DNA of 64,000 bases, from the NCBI RefSeq assembly GCF_000969645.2, contig NZ_CP014222.1:4033740-4097739 (forward strand), written 5' to 3'. Every line of letters begins with the position of its first letter. The first letter of the stretch is position 1. Below the pieces are notes generated by a model. The model worked only from the letters and a program-made list of their open reading frames with translations. It was not told where the DNA came from and made no database searches. The position numbers and the translations under genes are program-made. Shown here one piece after another: positions 18,212 to 27,316 of this stretch. This stretch comes from Janthinobacterium sp. B9-8. GTDB lineage: Bacteria; Pseudomonadota; Gammaproteobacteria; Burkholderiales; Chitinibacteraceae.

Positions 18212-19945
18212 TTACTTCTTTTCCTTTCCAAACAACTTCTCAGCGTCTTCCACTTCCTTGATTAAAGCGCGTACTTCTGGCTCTTTAAATTCCAGGATCG
18301 CTTCACGGAAGTAATCTAGGCTTTCCGGGTAGGAAAACGCAGCCTGGCGCATTAGCTTATGGGCTTTGCTGCTATTGCCACTGAGCGTTTCCATAATGGC
18401 TTGATCACTGAGCTGGCTAGGGTAAGGGCGAACTTGGTTGAGCCTGTCTAAAATCTGCAGCTTCCACGGCATGTCTTGCTTGCTGGCTACAATATAATTA
18501 GACAGCGCAAAATCAGCATAGAAATCGATTAATGGATTTTGCTTTAGTTTTTGCAAAGTCTTAATCCGGCCAGCGTTTTCTGCTGCTTTATCGGATGGAT
18601 CCATAATCGGGTAAATCTGGATGTAGAGCAGGCCTCCAAATACTGCGGTAGCCAGCGCTGCAACGCCATAAGTGCTAAGGCTTGCACGCTCTACCCAGTC
18701 AGGTAGCTGTAGCTTGCGAGGTGCATCAGAGCGCATAAAGAACAGTGCTAATGCAAAGGGGCCGAGCAGGTGGTAATACCAAAGAGGGTATTCAACTAGA
18801 CTATGCAGCACCGAAACGATGACCATCGCCGCGCCAAAGATTTTGACTGGATCGTGTTCACGCTTCAGTAAGGCCACAAACATCCACAGGATGCCGCCCG
18901 CCATCACCAGAGTACCTGCCAAGCCTGTTTCGGCCATGATATTGAGCAGCGAATTGTGTGCGTGGGTAAACAGCACGCTTTCTTGCACAATGGCAAAAGC
19001 AGGATTGATTTGCAGGGCAATACTTTGTGATGGATACGCTGCCCAGCCTATGCCCAGCCAAGGATGGGCCAGGAAAGTGATCCACGCTTTTTGCCATTCA
19101 ACAAAGCGGCGCGAGCCATTGGAATCGAGGCGATCAAGCCCTGTAGGTACTTCATTTTTAGCGTGTAGCAGCGATTGCAAAGCATCGTTCACCCAGGGGG
19201 CGACAAATTGCATCACTATAATTAGCACGGCGCAGGCTGTGAGCAACCAGCCAAAGCGGCGTACGCTGTCTTTGCCCAGCCATGCCGACAACAACCCAAA
19301 TACCAGCCATGCACTGGCATACATGAGCGGTGAGCGTGAGCTGCTCCAGGCAATGGCAAGCGCCAGCCAAACTGCTACGGGCCAGAACCAAGTTTTAGGC
19401 AGTTCTTTCTCGGCGGTTAACCATGCGGCGGCGGCAAGCCCCCAAGTTAAATAATGCCCATATAAATTCTTTTGCCCTAAATGGCCAAAGATGAGTCGCG
19501 GGCCATTTTGGATTAGCTCAATCACCTGCTGTATGGATACCGCAGAGTTGAAAATCGCTCCCGCGAGTAATCCCCAGGCAAAGTAGGTAGCGAGTTGCAT
19601 TTTGCCAAAGTGATCTGTTGCCCGTGCCAAGGCCCACACCGAGAATGCTGCGGTGAGCGCATAGAGAATAGGCTCAGTGCGATCAGACCAATACAACACC
19701 GGCATCAACACCATTTGCAGCGCAATCACGGCAGCCAGGCCAAACCAGATTAGGCTGGCATAGGGCGGGCTGGATTTCTCACGGCGAGGCAGCAGGGTGG
19801 CGGTGAGCACCATCAGGATTGCCAAGACTAAAGCGGCTAGCTCGGATGGAAATACTGGATTGGGCTGATAACGAAAAGGAATGCCGCAGGGCACTGCGGC
19901 AAGCAAAAACAGCAGGGTTTGGAATATTCGGAGTTGCGGAATCAT
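18212..19945 (-). CDS. pglL: PglL-type O-oligosaccharyltransferase (Wzy/O-antigen ligase family)
   Basis: Predicted 577 residues with about 11-12 TM helices, a large periplasmic loop holding the ligase motif (THAHNSLLNIMAETGLAGTL, about residue 327) and a C-terminal periplasmic/tetratricopeptide-like part of about 150 residues (Wzy_C_2 type). PglL/PglO enzymes transfer lipid-linked glycans en bloc to Ser/Thr of periplasmic proteins such as pilin. An O-antigen ligase role is the alternative, but the length and C-terminal extension favour protein glycosylation. The start overlaps the tatC stop by 4 bases. Confidence 0.85.
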   Translation of the reverse strand: MIPQLRIFQTLLFLLAAVPCGIPFRYQPNPVFPSELAALVLAILMVLTATLLPRREKSSPPYASLIWFGLAAVIALQMVLMPVLYWSDRTEPILYALTAAFSVWALARATDHFGKMQLATYFAWGLLAGAIFNSAVSIQQVIELIQNGPRLIFGHLGQKNLYGHYLTWGLAAAAWLTAEKELPKTWFWPVAVWLALAIAWSSSRSPLMYASAWLVFGLLSAWLGKDSVRRFGWLLTACAVLIIVMQFVAPWVNDALQSLLHAKNEVPTGLDRLDSNGSRRFVEWQKAWITFLAHPWLGIGWAAYPSQSIALQINPAFAIVQESVLFTHAHNSLLNIMAETGLAGTLVMAGGILWMFVALLKREHDPVKIFGAAMVIVSVLHSLVEYPLWYYHLLGPFALALFFMRSDAPRKLQLPDWVERASLSTYGVAALATAVFGGLLYIQIYPIMDPSDKAAENAGRIKTLQKLKQNPLIDFYADFALSNYIVASKQDMPWKLQILDRLNQVRPYPSQLSDQAIMETLSGNSSKAHKLMRQAAFSYPESLDYFREAILEFKEPEVRALIKEVEDAEKLFGKEKK

Positions 19946-20682
19946 GGGGCGCTTTCGATAGTTTTCTGGGGAGGTCGGTACAGCCAGCTTGCAACCAGCA
20001 CACCTGCTTCAAACAATAACCAGAGCGGGATAGCCAGCAGGCATTGAGATACCACATCAGGCGGCGTAACAACAGCGGCGATGACAAAGGCCCCGACGAT
20101 AACATAGGGACGAATCTCTTTCAGCTTAGCAATGCTGATAAAACCCATCCGCACCAGCACAATCACCAGAATGGGCACTTCAAAGGTTACGCCAAACGAG
20201 ATAAACATGCCGATGGCAAAATCAAGATACTCACCCGAATCGGGCAGCCATTGCATGGATGCCGGTACAACAGAAACAATAAAGGAGAAGACCACGCCAA
20301 AAACGAGGAAATAGGCAAAGCCCACTCCCAACATAAACAATAGGGTGGATGCCAGCACCAGCGGCAAAATTAGCTTTTTTTCATGGGCATAAAGCCCCGG
20401 AGCAATAAAGCCCCATACCTGATAGAGGGTATGCGGCAGCGTAAGCATAAACGCCGCCATCGAGGAGATCTTGATTTGCAAAACAAAGGGTGAGGCAATG
20501 CCAATGGTAATTAGTTTTTGATTGGGCAAAACATGGGCAAGCGGGGCCACCATCAGATCATAAAGCTGTTCGGAAAAAGCAAAACAGGCAATAAATCCAA
20601 CTAAGAAAACCGCAGCAATACGCACAATCCGCGTACGCAGCTCGATTAAATGCACTAAGAGGGGCTGGAGGTTATCCGTCAT
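19942..20682 (-). CDS. tatC: TatC, twin-arginine translocase receptor subunit
   Basis: Predicted 246 residues, six TM helices. Conserved: HLIELRTRIVR near the N-terminus, SPFVLQIKISSMAAFMLTLPHTLYQVWGFIAPGLYAHEKK, and FGVTFEVPILVIVLVR. TatC with TatB recognises signal peptides bearing the twin-arginine motif. The start is 3 bases after the tatB stop; the end overlaps pglL. Confidence 0.97.
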   Translation of the reverse strand: MTDNLQPLLVHLIELRTRIVRIAAVFLVGFIACFAFSEQLYDLMVAPLAHVLPNQKLITIGIASPFVLQIKISSMAAFMLTLPHTLYQVWGFIAPGLYAHEKKLILPLVLASTLLFMLGVGFAYFLVFGVVFSFIVSVVPASMQWLPDSGEYLDFAIGMFISFGVTFEVPILVIVLVRMGFISIAKLKEIRPYVIVGAFVIAAVVTPPDVVSQCLLAIPLWLLFEAGVLVASWLYRPPQKTIESAP

Positions 20683-20685
20683 TGT

Positions 20686-21102
20686 TTAACGCCGATCTGG
20701 CCTGGAGCCTGAAAGAGGAGGTGCGGGAGGAGCGAATAAATCACCCTGAGGGCCGGGCGGAATCTCAACCGTTTTTGCAGCGAGCGCTTGAGCCGCTTGC
20801 TGATCGGTTTGAATTGCTTCTTCCGGGGGCGGATCGGATAGAGCCTGAGCTGCTTCTTCTAAGGGCTGGTGGATGGTCTGGCTAAGCGCTGAGGCCTCGG
20901 CACGGATTTCTGCTTCAACCTTGGCTAATTCTGCCAGTTGAAACTCCTTATCCAGATCTGCTTTTACGGTCGAGATAAAGCGCTGTGCACGGCCAAGCAA
21001 AGCGCCAGCTGTGCGTGCAACTTTAGGGAGTTTCTCTGGGCCAACGACGATTAAGGTGACGGCGCCAATAACTATTAGCTCGCCAAAACTTACATCAAGC
21101 AC
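20686..21102 (-). CDS. tatB: TatB, twin-arginine translocase subunit
   Basis: Predicted 138 residues: short N-terminal TM helix (MLDVSFGELIVIGAVTLIVVG), the GPEKLP hinge, an amphipathic helix and a variable proline-rich tail. Typical TatB, located between tatA and tatC. Confidence 0.95.
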   Translation of the reverse strand: MLDVSFGELIVIGAVTLIVVGPEKLPKVARTAGALLGRAQRFISTVKADLDKEFQLAELAKVEAEIRAEASALSQTIHQPLEEAAQALSDPPPEEAIQTDQQAAQALAAKTVEIPPGPQGDLFAPPAPPLSGSRPDRR

Positions 21103-21111
21103 GGGCCAGCC

Positions 21112-21303
21112 TTAGGGTTTGTTAATATCGACAGGTTTATCTTCTGTTTTGGCCGCCGGTGTTTCACCGTCTTTAATGCCATCTTTAAAGCCTTTGACGG
21201 CCGAGCCTAAGTCTTTACCGATATTGCCCAGCTTTTTTGTGCCAAACACTAAAACAACAATCACCAGTACCACTAACCAGTGCCAGATGCTGAATGAACC
21301 CAT
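21112..21303 (-). CDS. tatA: TatA, twin-arginine translocase pore subunit
   Basis: Predicted 63 residues: TM helix WHWLVVLVIVVLVFGTKKL, the conserved FGTKKLGNIGKDLGSAVKGF hinge and amphipathic helix, and a charged tail. First of tatABC; follows the HIT-family gene by 19 bases. Confidence 0.97.
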   Translation of the reverse strand: MGSFSIWHWLVVLVIVVLVFGTKKLGNIGKDLGSAVKGFKDGIKDGETPAAKTEDKPVDINKP

Positions 21304-21322
21304 GATGTATAACTCCTATGCT

Positions 21323-21679
21323 TTATTGTGTGCTGATTTCTGAAACATGCGTGGATAGCGGCGTGCCGCCAATAATATGCATATGCAGGTGGAAGAATGT
21401 CTGCCCACCGCCATGCCCTGTATTAATAATGGTGCGATAGCCATCGCTTAAGCCTTGCTCCGCAGCCAGTTTTGAGGTGAGTAATAGCATTTTACCAAGC
21501 AAAGCCTGATGCTCCGCTGTCGCATGGGCTAAAGAATCAATATGAATTTTGGGCACCAGCAAAAGATGCACAGGAGCTACAGGATGGATATCGTGAAAGG
21601 CGATTACATCATCGTCTTCAAACACTTTTTTAGCGGGGATCTCGCCAGCCGCAATTTTACAAAACAGGCAATCGCTCAT
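21323..21679 (-). CDS. HIT-family nucleotide hydrolase (HinT-like)
   Basis: Predicted 118 residues with CLFCKIAAGEIPAKKVFEDD at the N-terminus and the histidine triad HLHMHIIGG near the C-terminus. HinT-type enzymes cleave purine phosphoramidates such as adenosine-5'-phosphoramidate. In many betaproteobacteria this gene lies between hisE and tatA, as here (3 bases from hisE). Confidence 0.93.
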   Translation of the reverse strand: MSDCLFCKIAAGEIPAKKVFEDDDVIAFHDIHPVAPVHLLLVPKIHIDSLAHATAEHQALLGKMLLLTSKLAAEQGLSDGYRTIINTGHGGGQTFFHLHMHIIGGTPLSTHVSEISTQ

Positions 21680-21682
21680 TGC

Positions 21683-22009
21683 TTATAGCTCCTTGCGAGC
21701 GTTTTTCTCATCAATGCCGGAGATGCCTTCACGGCGGGCTAATTCTGCCAGTACATCTTCGTGGCTAAGGCCAATATGCTCAAGCAGTACCAGCGTGTGG
21801 AACCATAGATCAGCAACTTCGCGAACAATATGCAGCTTATCGCCGTCTTTGGCCGCCATAATCGTTTCAACGGCTTCTTCACCCACCTTTTTCAGGATTT
21901 CGTCCGTGCCCTTATGAAACAATTTAGCAACATAAGAGGTGGCGGGGTCGCTGCCACGACGGCTGGCTAGTGTGGCGGATAAGCGTTCTAAAATGTCTGC
22001 GGAAACCAT
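21683..22009 (-). CDS. hisE: HisE, phosphoribosyl-ATP pyrophosphohydrolase
   Basis: Predicted 108 residues of the MazG-like PRA-PH family: SYVAKLFHKGTDEILKKVGEEAVETIMAAKDGD and EVADLWFHTLVLLEHIGLS carry the metal-binding acidic residues. Second step of histidine synthesis. Separate from hisI here, unlike the fused hisIE of enterobacteria. A 156-base spacer without visible features separates it from hisI. Confidence 0.96.
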   Translation of the reverse strand: MVSADILERLSATLASRRGSDPATSYVAKLFHKGTDEILKKVGEEAVETIMAAKDGDKLHIVREVADLWFHTLVLLEHIGLSHEDVLAELARREGISGIDEKNARKEL

Positions 22010-22165
22010 AGATCTCTATTCCTGATGCAATTCAGAGCTTGATTATATTGCTATTAGGTTACAAGTATGTGGCGAATATATGGAAATCTTGCGGATTTAG
22101 CGACGTATCTATCATTTTACTGATGCCGCGGTGTATTTTTAAACTGCTTTACCTATTTACTGTAT

Positions 22166-22561
22166 TTATGGCTTATTTGTAGAGCCATAAATAGCAGACG
22201 GATCTTTGATAACTTGGTCTGTGATGACCCATTCGCCATTAAGCAGGGTGCGGAAAAAACAGCTGCTGCGGCCAGTGTGGCAGGCAATGCCGCCTACTTG
22301 CTCGATTTGGTAAATCAGTACATCGCCATCGCAATCAAATTGAATCGCCGACACGTTCTGAAAATGCCCCGATTCTTCGCCTTTATGCCAGAGCTTTTGT
22401 CTGGAGCGAGTCCAGTAGTGTGCGGTGTTTTTTTCGGCAGTGAGTGCCACGGCTTCGCGATTAGCATAGGCAAACATTAGCACCCGGCCGCTGTCTTTAT
22501 CTTGGGCAATCACGGGTACCAGGCCTTTTTCATCCCATTTAATTTCATCTAACCAGCTCAT
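22166..22561 (-). CDS. hisI: HisI, phosphoribosyl-AMP cyclohydrolase
   Basis: Predicted 131 residues. Zn and Mg sites visible: QFDCDGDVLIYQ (acidic metal ligands) and ACHTGRSSCFFR (Cys ligands); also RQKLWHKGEESGH. Third step of histidine synthesis. Overlaps hisF by 4 bases. Confidence 0.96.
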   Translation of the reverse strand: MSWLDEIKWDEKGLVPVIAQDKDSGRVLMFAYANREAVALTAEKNTAHYWTRSRQKLWHKGEESGHFQNVSAIQFDCDGDVLIYQIEQVGGIACHTGRSSCFFRTLLNGEWVITDQVIKDPSAIYGSTNKP

Positions 22562-23331
22562 AAACGAACCTCGATCCCCGCCGCCCGCATCGCTTCTTTG
22601 GCTTGGCGTATGGTGTATTCACCAAAGTGGAAGATACTCGCGGCCAGCACGGCATCGGCGTGGCCTTGGATCACACCATCTACCAAGTGCTGCACATTAC
22701 CGACGCCACCCGAGGCAATCACGGGGATATCCACTGCATCGCTCACTGCACGGGTGAGTGGCAGATTAAAGCCGATCTTGGTGCCATCTCTATCCATACT
22801 GGTGAGTAAAATCTCGCCAGCACCCAATATCTGCATACGGGTGGCCCATTCAATGGCATCCAGCCCCGTAGCATTGCGGCCACCGTGGGTAAATACTTCC
22901 CAGCGTAATGGCTCGCCCGGCAGGCTGACTTGTTTTGCATCAATAGCCACCACAATGGCTTGGCTGCCAAAGCGATCCGCGGCGTCTTTGACCATTTGCG
23001 GATTGGTCACTGCTGTGGTGTTGATACTGACTTTATCTGCGCCTGCGTTCAGCAGACGGCGAATATCATCAACGACGCGCACGCCGCCGCCAACGGTGAG
23101 TGGAATAAACACTTGAGCGGCTACTTCTTCAATCACATGCAAAATAATATCGCGCTGATCGGATGAGGCGGTGATATCTAAAAAGGTGATTTCGTCTGCA
23201 CCCTGAGCATCGTATTTCTTGGCAATTTCAACTGGGTCGCCTGCATCGCGCAGGCCCACAAAATTGATACCTTTTACAACACGGCCAGCGGTGACGTCGA
23301 GGCAGGGGATAATGCGTTTGGCGAGAGGCAT
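22558..23331 (-). CDS. hisF: HisF, imidazole glycerol phosphate synthase cyclase subunit
   Basis: Predicted 257-residue TIM barrel. LAKRIIPCLDVTAGRVVKG holds the catalytic Asp near residue 11, VVAIDAKQV the second Asp near residue 130, and LLTSMDRDGTKIGFNLPL and PVIASGGVGN bind phosphate. Works as a heterodimer with HisH. Confidence 0.97.
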   Translation of the reverse strand: MPLAKRIIPCLDVTAGRVVKGINFVGLRDAGDPVEIAKKYDAQGADEITFLDITASSDQRDIILHVIEEVAAQVFIPLTVGGGVRVVDDIRRLLNAGADKVSINTTAVTNPQMVKDAADRFGSQAIVVAIDAKQVSLPGEPLRWEVFTHGGRNATGLDAIEWATRMQILGAGEILLTSMDRDGTKIGFNLPLTRAVSDAVDIPVIASGGVGNVQHLVDGVIQGHADAVLAASIFHFGEYTIRQAKEAMRAAGIEVRL

Positions 23332-23343
23332 GAGGTTTTTTCG

Positions 23344-23691
23344 TTAGTCATCAAGTTGCTGGTTAAGCCAGAGTGCCCATAATTTTTGTGCCGTGTCGGC
23401 ATACTGGCTAAGGCCGCCGGCAAATTCCGGGCTAAACCACTGGGTAAAGACGTTGTATAAAACGTCTTGTACATCTTGTGCTGATTGGCATTGCGGTAGA
23501 ATGCGTAAAATACTCCCCACTTCAGGCGCATAGCCTTCGGGGTTTGCCACCAAATGGATCATCATTGGGTCGCAGTCAAATAGGAGCTGGCACACCTGCT
23601 TAAACCAGAGTGGATTTTCTGCAAGAAAATACTCACCAATGGCTCGCTCATTTTGTGCCCATTCATACCAGTCAGGTTGTGACATGGGCAC
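23344..23691 (-). CDS. Hypothetical protein within the his cluster
   Basis: Predicted 115 residues (113 if the second ATG is used), soluble, acidic, rich in Trp and aromatic residues, no signal or TM segment. It resembles no family I can name with confidence; the spacing of CDPMMIHL and DVLYNVFTQWFSPEF only loosely recalls DUF1871. It sits between hisA and hisF on the same strand, 12 bases from hisF, so it is co-transcribed, but nothing suggests a histidine-pathway role. Confidence 0.6.
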   Translation of the reverse strand: MPMSQPDWYEWAQNERAIGEYFLAENPLWFKQVCQLLFDCDPMMIHLVANPEGYAPEVGSILRILPQCQSAQDVQDVLYNVFTQWFSPEFAGGLSQYADTAQKLWALWLNQQLDD

Positions 23692-23751
23692 CTTGTCGCG
23701 GCATGGGGGTAAGAAAAACGGAGCATAAAGCCATCGTTTTTCTGCCCGGTT

Positions 23752-24492
23752 TTAGCTAGACAGTTCGTCGGCCAATTCTTGCGCCGCTTTAAAGTCTATG
23801 GTGCCTTCATAAATGGCACGGCCTGTAATCACACCTTCGATTCCTTCTGCTTCAACTTCGGCTAGTTTTCTAACATCATCCAGATTGGTCAGGCCACCTG
23901 AGGCAATCACGGGGATAGTTAGTGCTTGGGCCAGTTTGACGGTGGCTTCGATATTCACGCCAGAGAGCATGCCATCGCGGCCGATATCGGTGTAGATCAC
24001 ACTTTCTACACCGTAGCCTTCAAAGCGCTTGGCCAGATCAATCACATTCAGATCAGTGATCTTGGCCCAGCCATCGGTGGCTACAAAGCCATCTTTTGCA
24101 TCTAGGCCTACAATAATCTGGCCGGGGAAAGCATCGCAGGCTTCGTGTAAAAAGCCAGGTTGCTTGATGGCTGCGGTGCCGATAATGACGTAATCGATGC
24201 CTGCATCCAGATACATTTCTATGGTCTCTAAGCTGCGAATGCCGCCACCCAACTGGACGGGCACTTCGCCATTGATTGCTTTGAGAATGTTTTTAACCGC
24301 AGATAGATTCTTGGGTTTGCCAGCAAAGGCACCGTTTAGATCAACAAGGTGCATGCGGCGGGCGCCTTGGCCTAACCAGTGGCTTACAAAGCTGGCAGGG
24401 TCGTCAGAAAATACAGTGGCATCGTCCATTTCGCCTTGGCGTAGGCGTACGCATTGGCCGTCTTTAAGGTCGATTGCAGGAATGATAAGCAT
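23752..24492 (-). CDS. hisA: HisA, ProFAR isomerase
   Basis: Predicted 246-residue TIM barrel related to HisF. Catalytic Asp in LIIPAIDLKDGQCVRL, second Asp in IYTDIGRDGMLSG, phosphate-binding loops LGGGIRS and IASGGL. Fourth step of histidine synthesis. Confidence 0.97.
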   Translation of the reverse strand: MLIIPAIDLKDGQCVRLRQGEMDDATVFSDDPASFVSHWLGQGARRMHLVDLNGAFAGKPKNLSAVKNILKAINGEVPVQLGGGIRSLETIEMYLDAGIDYVIIGTAAIKQPGFLHEACDAFPGQIIVGLDAKDGFVATDGWAKITDLNVIDLAKRFEGYGVESVIYTDIGRDGMLSGVNIEATVKLAQALTIPVIASGGLTNLDDVRKLAEVEAEGIEGVITGRAIYEGTIDFKAAQELADELSS

Positions 24493-24699
24493 GATGGCGT
24501 CAGGTTTATTTTAGTGTGGAGAAAAAGTTTTGCCATGATTAAATCAAGGCATTACAAGTCAGCATAAAAGAAAAATACGATGGATGGCTGCTCTGAATGG
24601 ACTCAATTGCAGGGTATTGTTGAGAAACCCGCTGCCATTAGCTCCTTGCTTTTAATGTAGCAAAGCGCTGCATTCAGATATTTTGCATTCATCTACCTT

Positions 24700-25341
24700 T
24701 TAGATACATCCGTCCCAGTTTACAAAATTCTTTAATAAGCTTAGACCAGCATGATGACTTTTTTCAGGATGGCATTGAATAGCAAAGATATTATCCCTTG
24801 CTACTGCTGCTGCAAAGCGATATGGGTAGCTGCTTTCTAAAACGGCAATATTTTCTGTGGGCTGAAAGTGATAGCTGTGCACAAAATAAAAGCGTTCGGC
24901 ATCATTAATGCCTGCCCAAAGCGGATGATCATGTACCTTAAACATTTCATTCCAACCCATATGCGGCACTTTTAGTTTTTGGCCTTGGGCATCAAACATT
25001 TTATCTTTTGGAAAGCGCACAACCTTGCCTTTAAAAACACCAAGGCCAGCGGTATTGCCTTCTTCACTGTGCTCAAATAAAAGCTGAGCGCCTACACAAA
25101 TGCCAAGAAAAGGCTTGTTGTGGGTGGCATCAAGTACGGCTTGTTTTAAGCCGCGTTCGGTCAGCTCTTTCATGCAATCGGGCATGGCACCCTGGCCGGG
25201 GAAAACGACTTTATCGGCAGCTGCCACCACGGCGGGGTCTGCAGTTAGCACAATTTCTGCCAAATCGCCTGCAACGTGTTCTAAAGCTTTGGTAACCGAG
25301 CGTAAATTACCCATTCCATAATCGACGACTGCAATTTTCAT
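24700..25341 (-). CDS. hisH: HisH, imidazole glycerol phosphate synthase glutaminase subunit
   Basis: Predicted 213-residue class I glutamine amidotransferase: nucleophile Cys in LGICVGAQLLFEHSEE and the His-Glu pair in IQCHPEKSHHAGL. Supplies ammonia to HisF. A 207-base gap without visible features separates it from hisA. Confidence 0.96.
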   Translation of the reverse strand: MKIAVVDYGMGNLRSVTKALEHVAGDLAEIVLTADPAVVAAADKVVFPGQGAMPDCMKELTERGLKQAVLDATHNKPFLGICVGAQLLFEHSEEGNTAGLGVFKGKVVRFPKDKMFDAQGQKLKVPHMGWNEMFKVHDHPLWAGINDAERFYFVHSYHFQPTENIAVLESSYPYRFAAAVARDNIFAIQCHPEKSHHAGLSLLKNFVNWDGCI

Positions 25342-25349
25342 GGTGATTT

Positions 25350-25808
25350 TCAGCGTTTGATCAGGGCCTCATTGCCGCAGATCGGATGATTGATATCAGC
25401 TTGATACTGACACAGTTGCAAGGCTGTGCCACGTTTTTTCTGCTCCGCGATCAGGCAAGCGACAGCATGTACGGTGCCAGCCAGATCTTGTGAGATGAAA
25501 TCATGGCCGCTAAGTTCAGCAATTGCTACATCTTGCCGCAATAAAAGATGTTTTAAGCTGGCGCTGCGCTCTGCCAAGCAATCTACCGCAGCACTTGTTT
25601 GCCGCTTATCGTATTCGCCATGCGGGCTGTTTTGCAGATTTAAATAGCGCCACTGATAGCGGTAGTAAATATGATTGCGCCGCTCTATTACTGAGTCAGT
25701 GTCTATCCAGCTGCTGGAATCGCGATCCTGTGCCCATTGTAGCCAGTTGCCTGCTGCGTGGCTTGGGTTGGACAAAATGAGCGCAAGAGTGGCGATAAGT
25801 AGGCGCAT
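25350..25808 (-). CDS. Exported small protein, surface-adhesin protein E-like
   Basis: Predicted 152 residues with a signal peptide (LLIATLALILSNPSHA). The mature part, with SSSWIDTDSVIERRNHIYYRYQWRYLN, VDCLAERSA and two further conserved-looking Cys residues, resembles the surface-adhesin protein E-like family common in betaproteobacteria, whose function is mostly unknown. It lies between hisB and hisH: its start shares a base with the hisB stop (TAATG) and its end is 8 bases from hisH, so it is carried in the his operon. Confidence 0.6.
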   Translation of the reverse strand: MRLLIATLALILSNPSHAAGNWLQWAQDRDSSSWIDTDSVIERRNHIYYRYQWRYLNLQNSPHGEYDKRQTSAAVDCLAERSASLKHLLLRQDVAIAELSGHDFISQDLAGTVHAVACLIAEQKKRGTALQLCQYQADINHPICGNEALIKR

Positions 25809-26401
25809 TAACCGACTAAAGTGCCTTTGGTAGAAGGTGTGATGCCCGCCATGCGCTCATCCAGCTCTACGGCCATACGCAGTGCGCGGCCTAAGGCTTT
25901 AAATACGGTTTCGGCCTGATGGTGGGCGTTCTGGCCTTTCAGGTTATCAATATGCAGGCTGATGGCTGCGTGATTGATAAAACCTCTGAAGAATTCGCCA
26001 AACAGATCCACATCAAAGCCGCCAATCATGGCACGGGTGTATTCAACGTTGTATTCCAAACAGGGGCGGCCTGATAAATCGACCACCACGCGGCTCAGTG
26101 CTTCATCCAACGGCACATAGCTATGGCCGTAACGACGAATGCCTTTTTTATCACCCACGGCTTGGGCAAAGGCTTGGCCTAGAGTAATGCCAACGTCTTC
26201 TACGGTGTGATGGGCGTCGATATGTAAATCGCCGACCGCTTTGATTTCGATGTCGAATAAACCGTGGCGAGCCACCTGATCGAGCATATGTTCAAAAAAG
26301 GGCACGCCGGTATCAAATTTCGATACCCCTGTTCCATCAAGATTGAGCGTGACGGTAATCTGGGTTTCCAGCGTATTACGACTAACAGTAATCTGACGCA
26401 T
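25808..26401 (-). CDS. hisB: HisB, imidazoleglycerol-phosphate dehydratase
   Basis: Predicted 197 residues from ATG 26401 (MRQITVSRNTLETQI), matching family N-termini; an ATG 18 bases upstream is less likely. Metal-binding histidine motifs DAHHTVEDVGITLGQA and the second repeat SLHIDNLKGQNAHHQAE are intact. Monofunctional, not fused to a phosphatase. First gene of the minus-strand his-tat-pglL run. Confidence 0.96.
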   Translation of the reverse strand: MRQITVSRNTLETQITVTLNLDGTGVSKFDTGVPFFEHMLDQVARHGLFDIEIKAVGDLHIDAHHTVEDVGITLGQAFAQAVGDKKGIRRYGHSYVPLDEALSRVVVDLSGRPCLEYNVEYTRAMIGGFDVDLFGEFFRGFINHAAISLHIDNLKGQNAHHQAETVFKALGRALRMAVELDERMAGITPSTKGTLVG

Positions 26402-26591
26402 TTCGATACTCTTGATCAAGGGGCAGTAGATTTAAACAATGGCCGTCTGCAAATAGATTCAGACATACTTGCGAGCGATCAAGATTTAGCCTGAATGACA
26501 GGCTTCTTCCCGAAGGCCGCATGCTTGGCTAATTGTCTACGAGAACCGCTTTGTCGTGAAGCCTTTACTGCTTACGTATTACAGAGGCTTG

Positions 26592-26952
26592 TTATGTTTT
26601 ACCTTTGTTTTTCAGAGGTTGGCGTTGACGCAGTGCCGCTGCGATGCCTTTTTTTGCCCAGAAAATCATTGTTGTTGCTTCTTCTAAAGCGTCTTCGGGC
26701 AGCGGGTAATACGCCATGCTTAGTTCTAAGCCGTCTTTTTTGCTGTAGCTAAACGTCAACAGACCCTAGCTTGCAAAAATCTGCCTTCGATTCTGCATCT
26801 GTCTTGATATACAAAATATCGTCTGCAACGATGGCAAAGAAAATTTCATCGCAATACAAGCCATAGCCACTAAACATGGCCTTAGCACGCAGCGTGCCCA
26901 TTGGGGCGAGTAGTTCTAGCAAATATGCTACATATTCACTTCGTTTAGCCAT
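26592..26952 (-). pseudogene. TfoX N-terminal-domain gene with a frameshift
   Basis: The first 67 codons (MAKRSEYVAYLLELLAPMGT, then AKAMFSGYGLYCDEIFFAIV) match the TfoX N-terminal domain and stop at 26749. Directly after, in another frame, the rest of the domain continues (FSYSKKDGLELSMAYYPLPE, then DALEEATTMIFWAKKGIAAA) to a stop at 26592. The whole stretch is 361 bases, one more than a multiple of three, so removing one base near 26752-26756 would restore a full-length protein of about 119 residues. Either a real one-base insertion, a recent pseudogene, or a sequencing error. TfoX-type proteins are linked to competence regulation, but single-domain forms are uncharacterised. Confidence 0.85.
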
Positions 26953-27068
26953 TTTTCCCCCTTTTCTGTGAGTAATTTAAACGATTTATGTAGTTTATGG
27001 CGCGGCGCTACATTCAGGCTGCATCAGCATTCTGTGCTGCTATCTATGCCAAAAATACAACGAATATG
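26953..27068. other. Intergenic region upstream of the sugar-binding protein, distal part
   Basis: The 364-base gap between the tfoX-like gene and the solute-binding protein gene holds a promoter with repeated boxes (27069-27105) and a palindrome (27126-27135), listed separately. I see nothing in its first 116 bases. The last 180 bases would be an untranslated leader without obvious structure. Confidence 0.5.
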
Positions 27069-27105
27069 CCTATGTCTTGACTTGTACCTATGAAATGCCT
27101 ACATT
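27069..27105 (+). promoter_or_regulatory. Sigma70-type promoter with CCTA boxes for the family-1 binding protein gene
   Basis: TTGACT (27077-27082), a 17-base spacer and TACATT (27100-27105). CCTA boxes start at 27069, 27087 and 27098; the last two are 11 bases apart and lie inside the spacer and at the -10. The same arrangement recurs at 28817-28851. Confidence 0.65.
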
Positions 27106-27125
27106 TTGCTTCTGATTACCTAAGC

Positions 27126-27135
27126 AAAGCGCTTT
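27126..27135. promoter_or_regulatory. AAAGCGCTTT palindrome, possible LacI-type operator
   Basis: Perfect 10-bp palindrome with a central CG, just downstream of the predicted start of transcription of a sugar-binding protein gene. LacI-family sugar regulators often use such sites; no regulator gene is adjacent. Confidence 0.35.
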
Positions 27136-27316
27136 ATGAGTGCTGTTTTCAGTGATTGAAATGTATTTCTCGCGAGAAGTCTGTTCAGTGTTTTGAAGGT
27201 TCAATTTTTTTAAAAAAGCATCACATTTAGAAAGTCTAGTCTAGTCGAGTCAAAACAAGGTCGTATTCCAAAAATGGTGGATTAAGAGTCCACTTGATAA
27301 AATCGGAGAGAGAATC

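Noticed and set aside
22598..23116. 172-codon plus-strand frame opposite hisF
   Set aside because: Shadow of the intact hisF frame; composition unlike a real protein.
26495..26752. 85-codon plus-strand frame between hisB and the tfoX-like gene
   Set aside because: It is antisense to the frameshifted second half of the tfoX-like gene, whose protein sequence fits a known domain.
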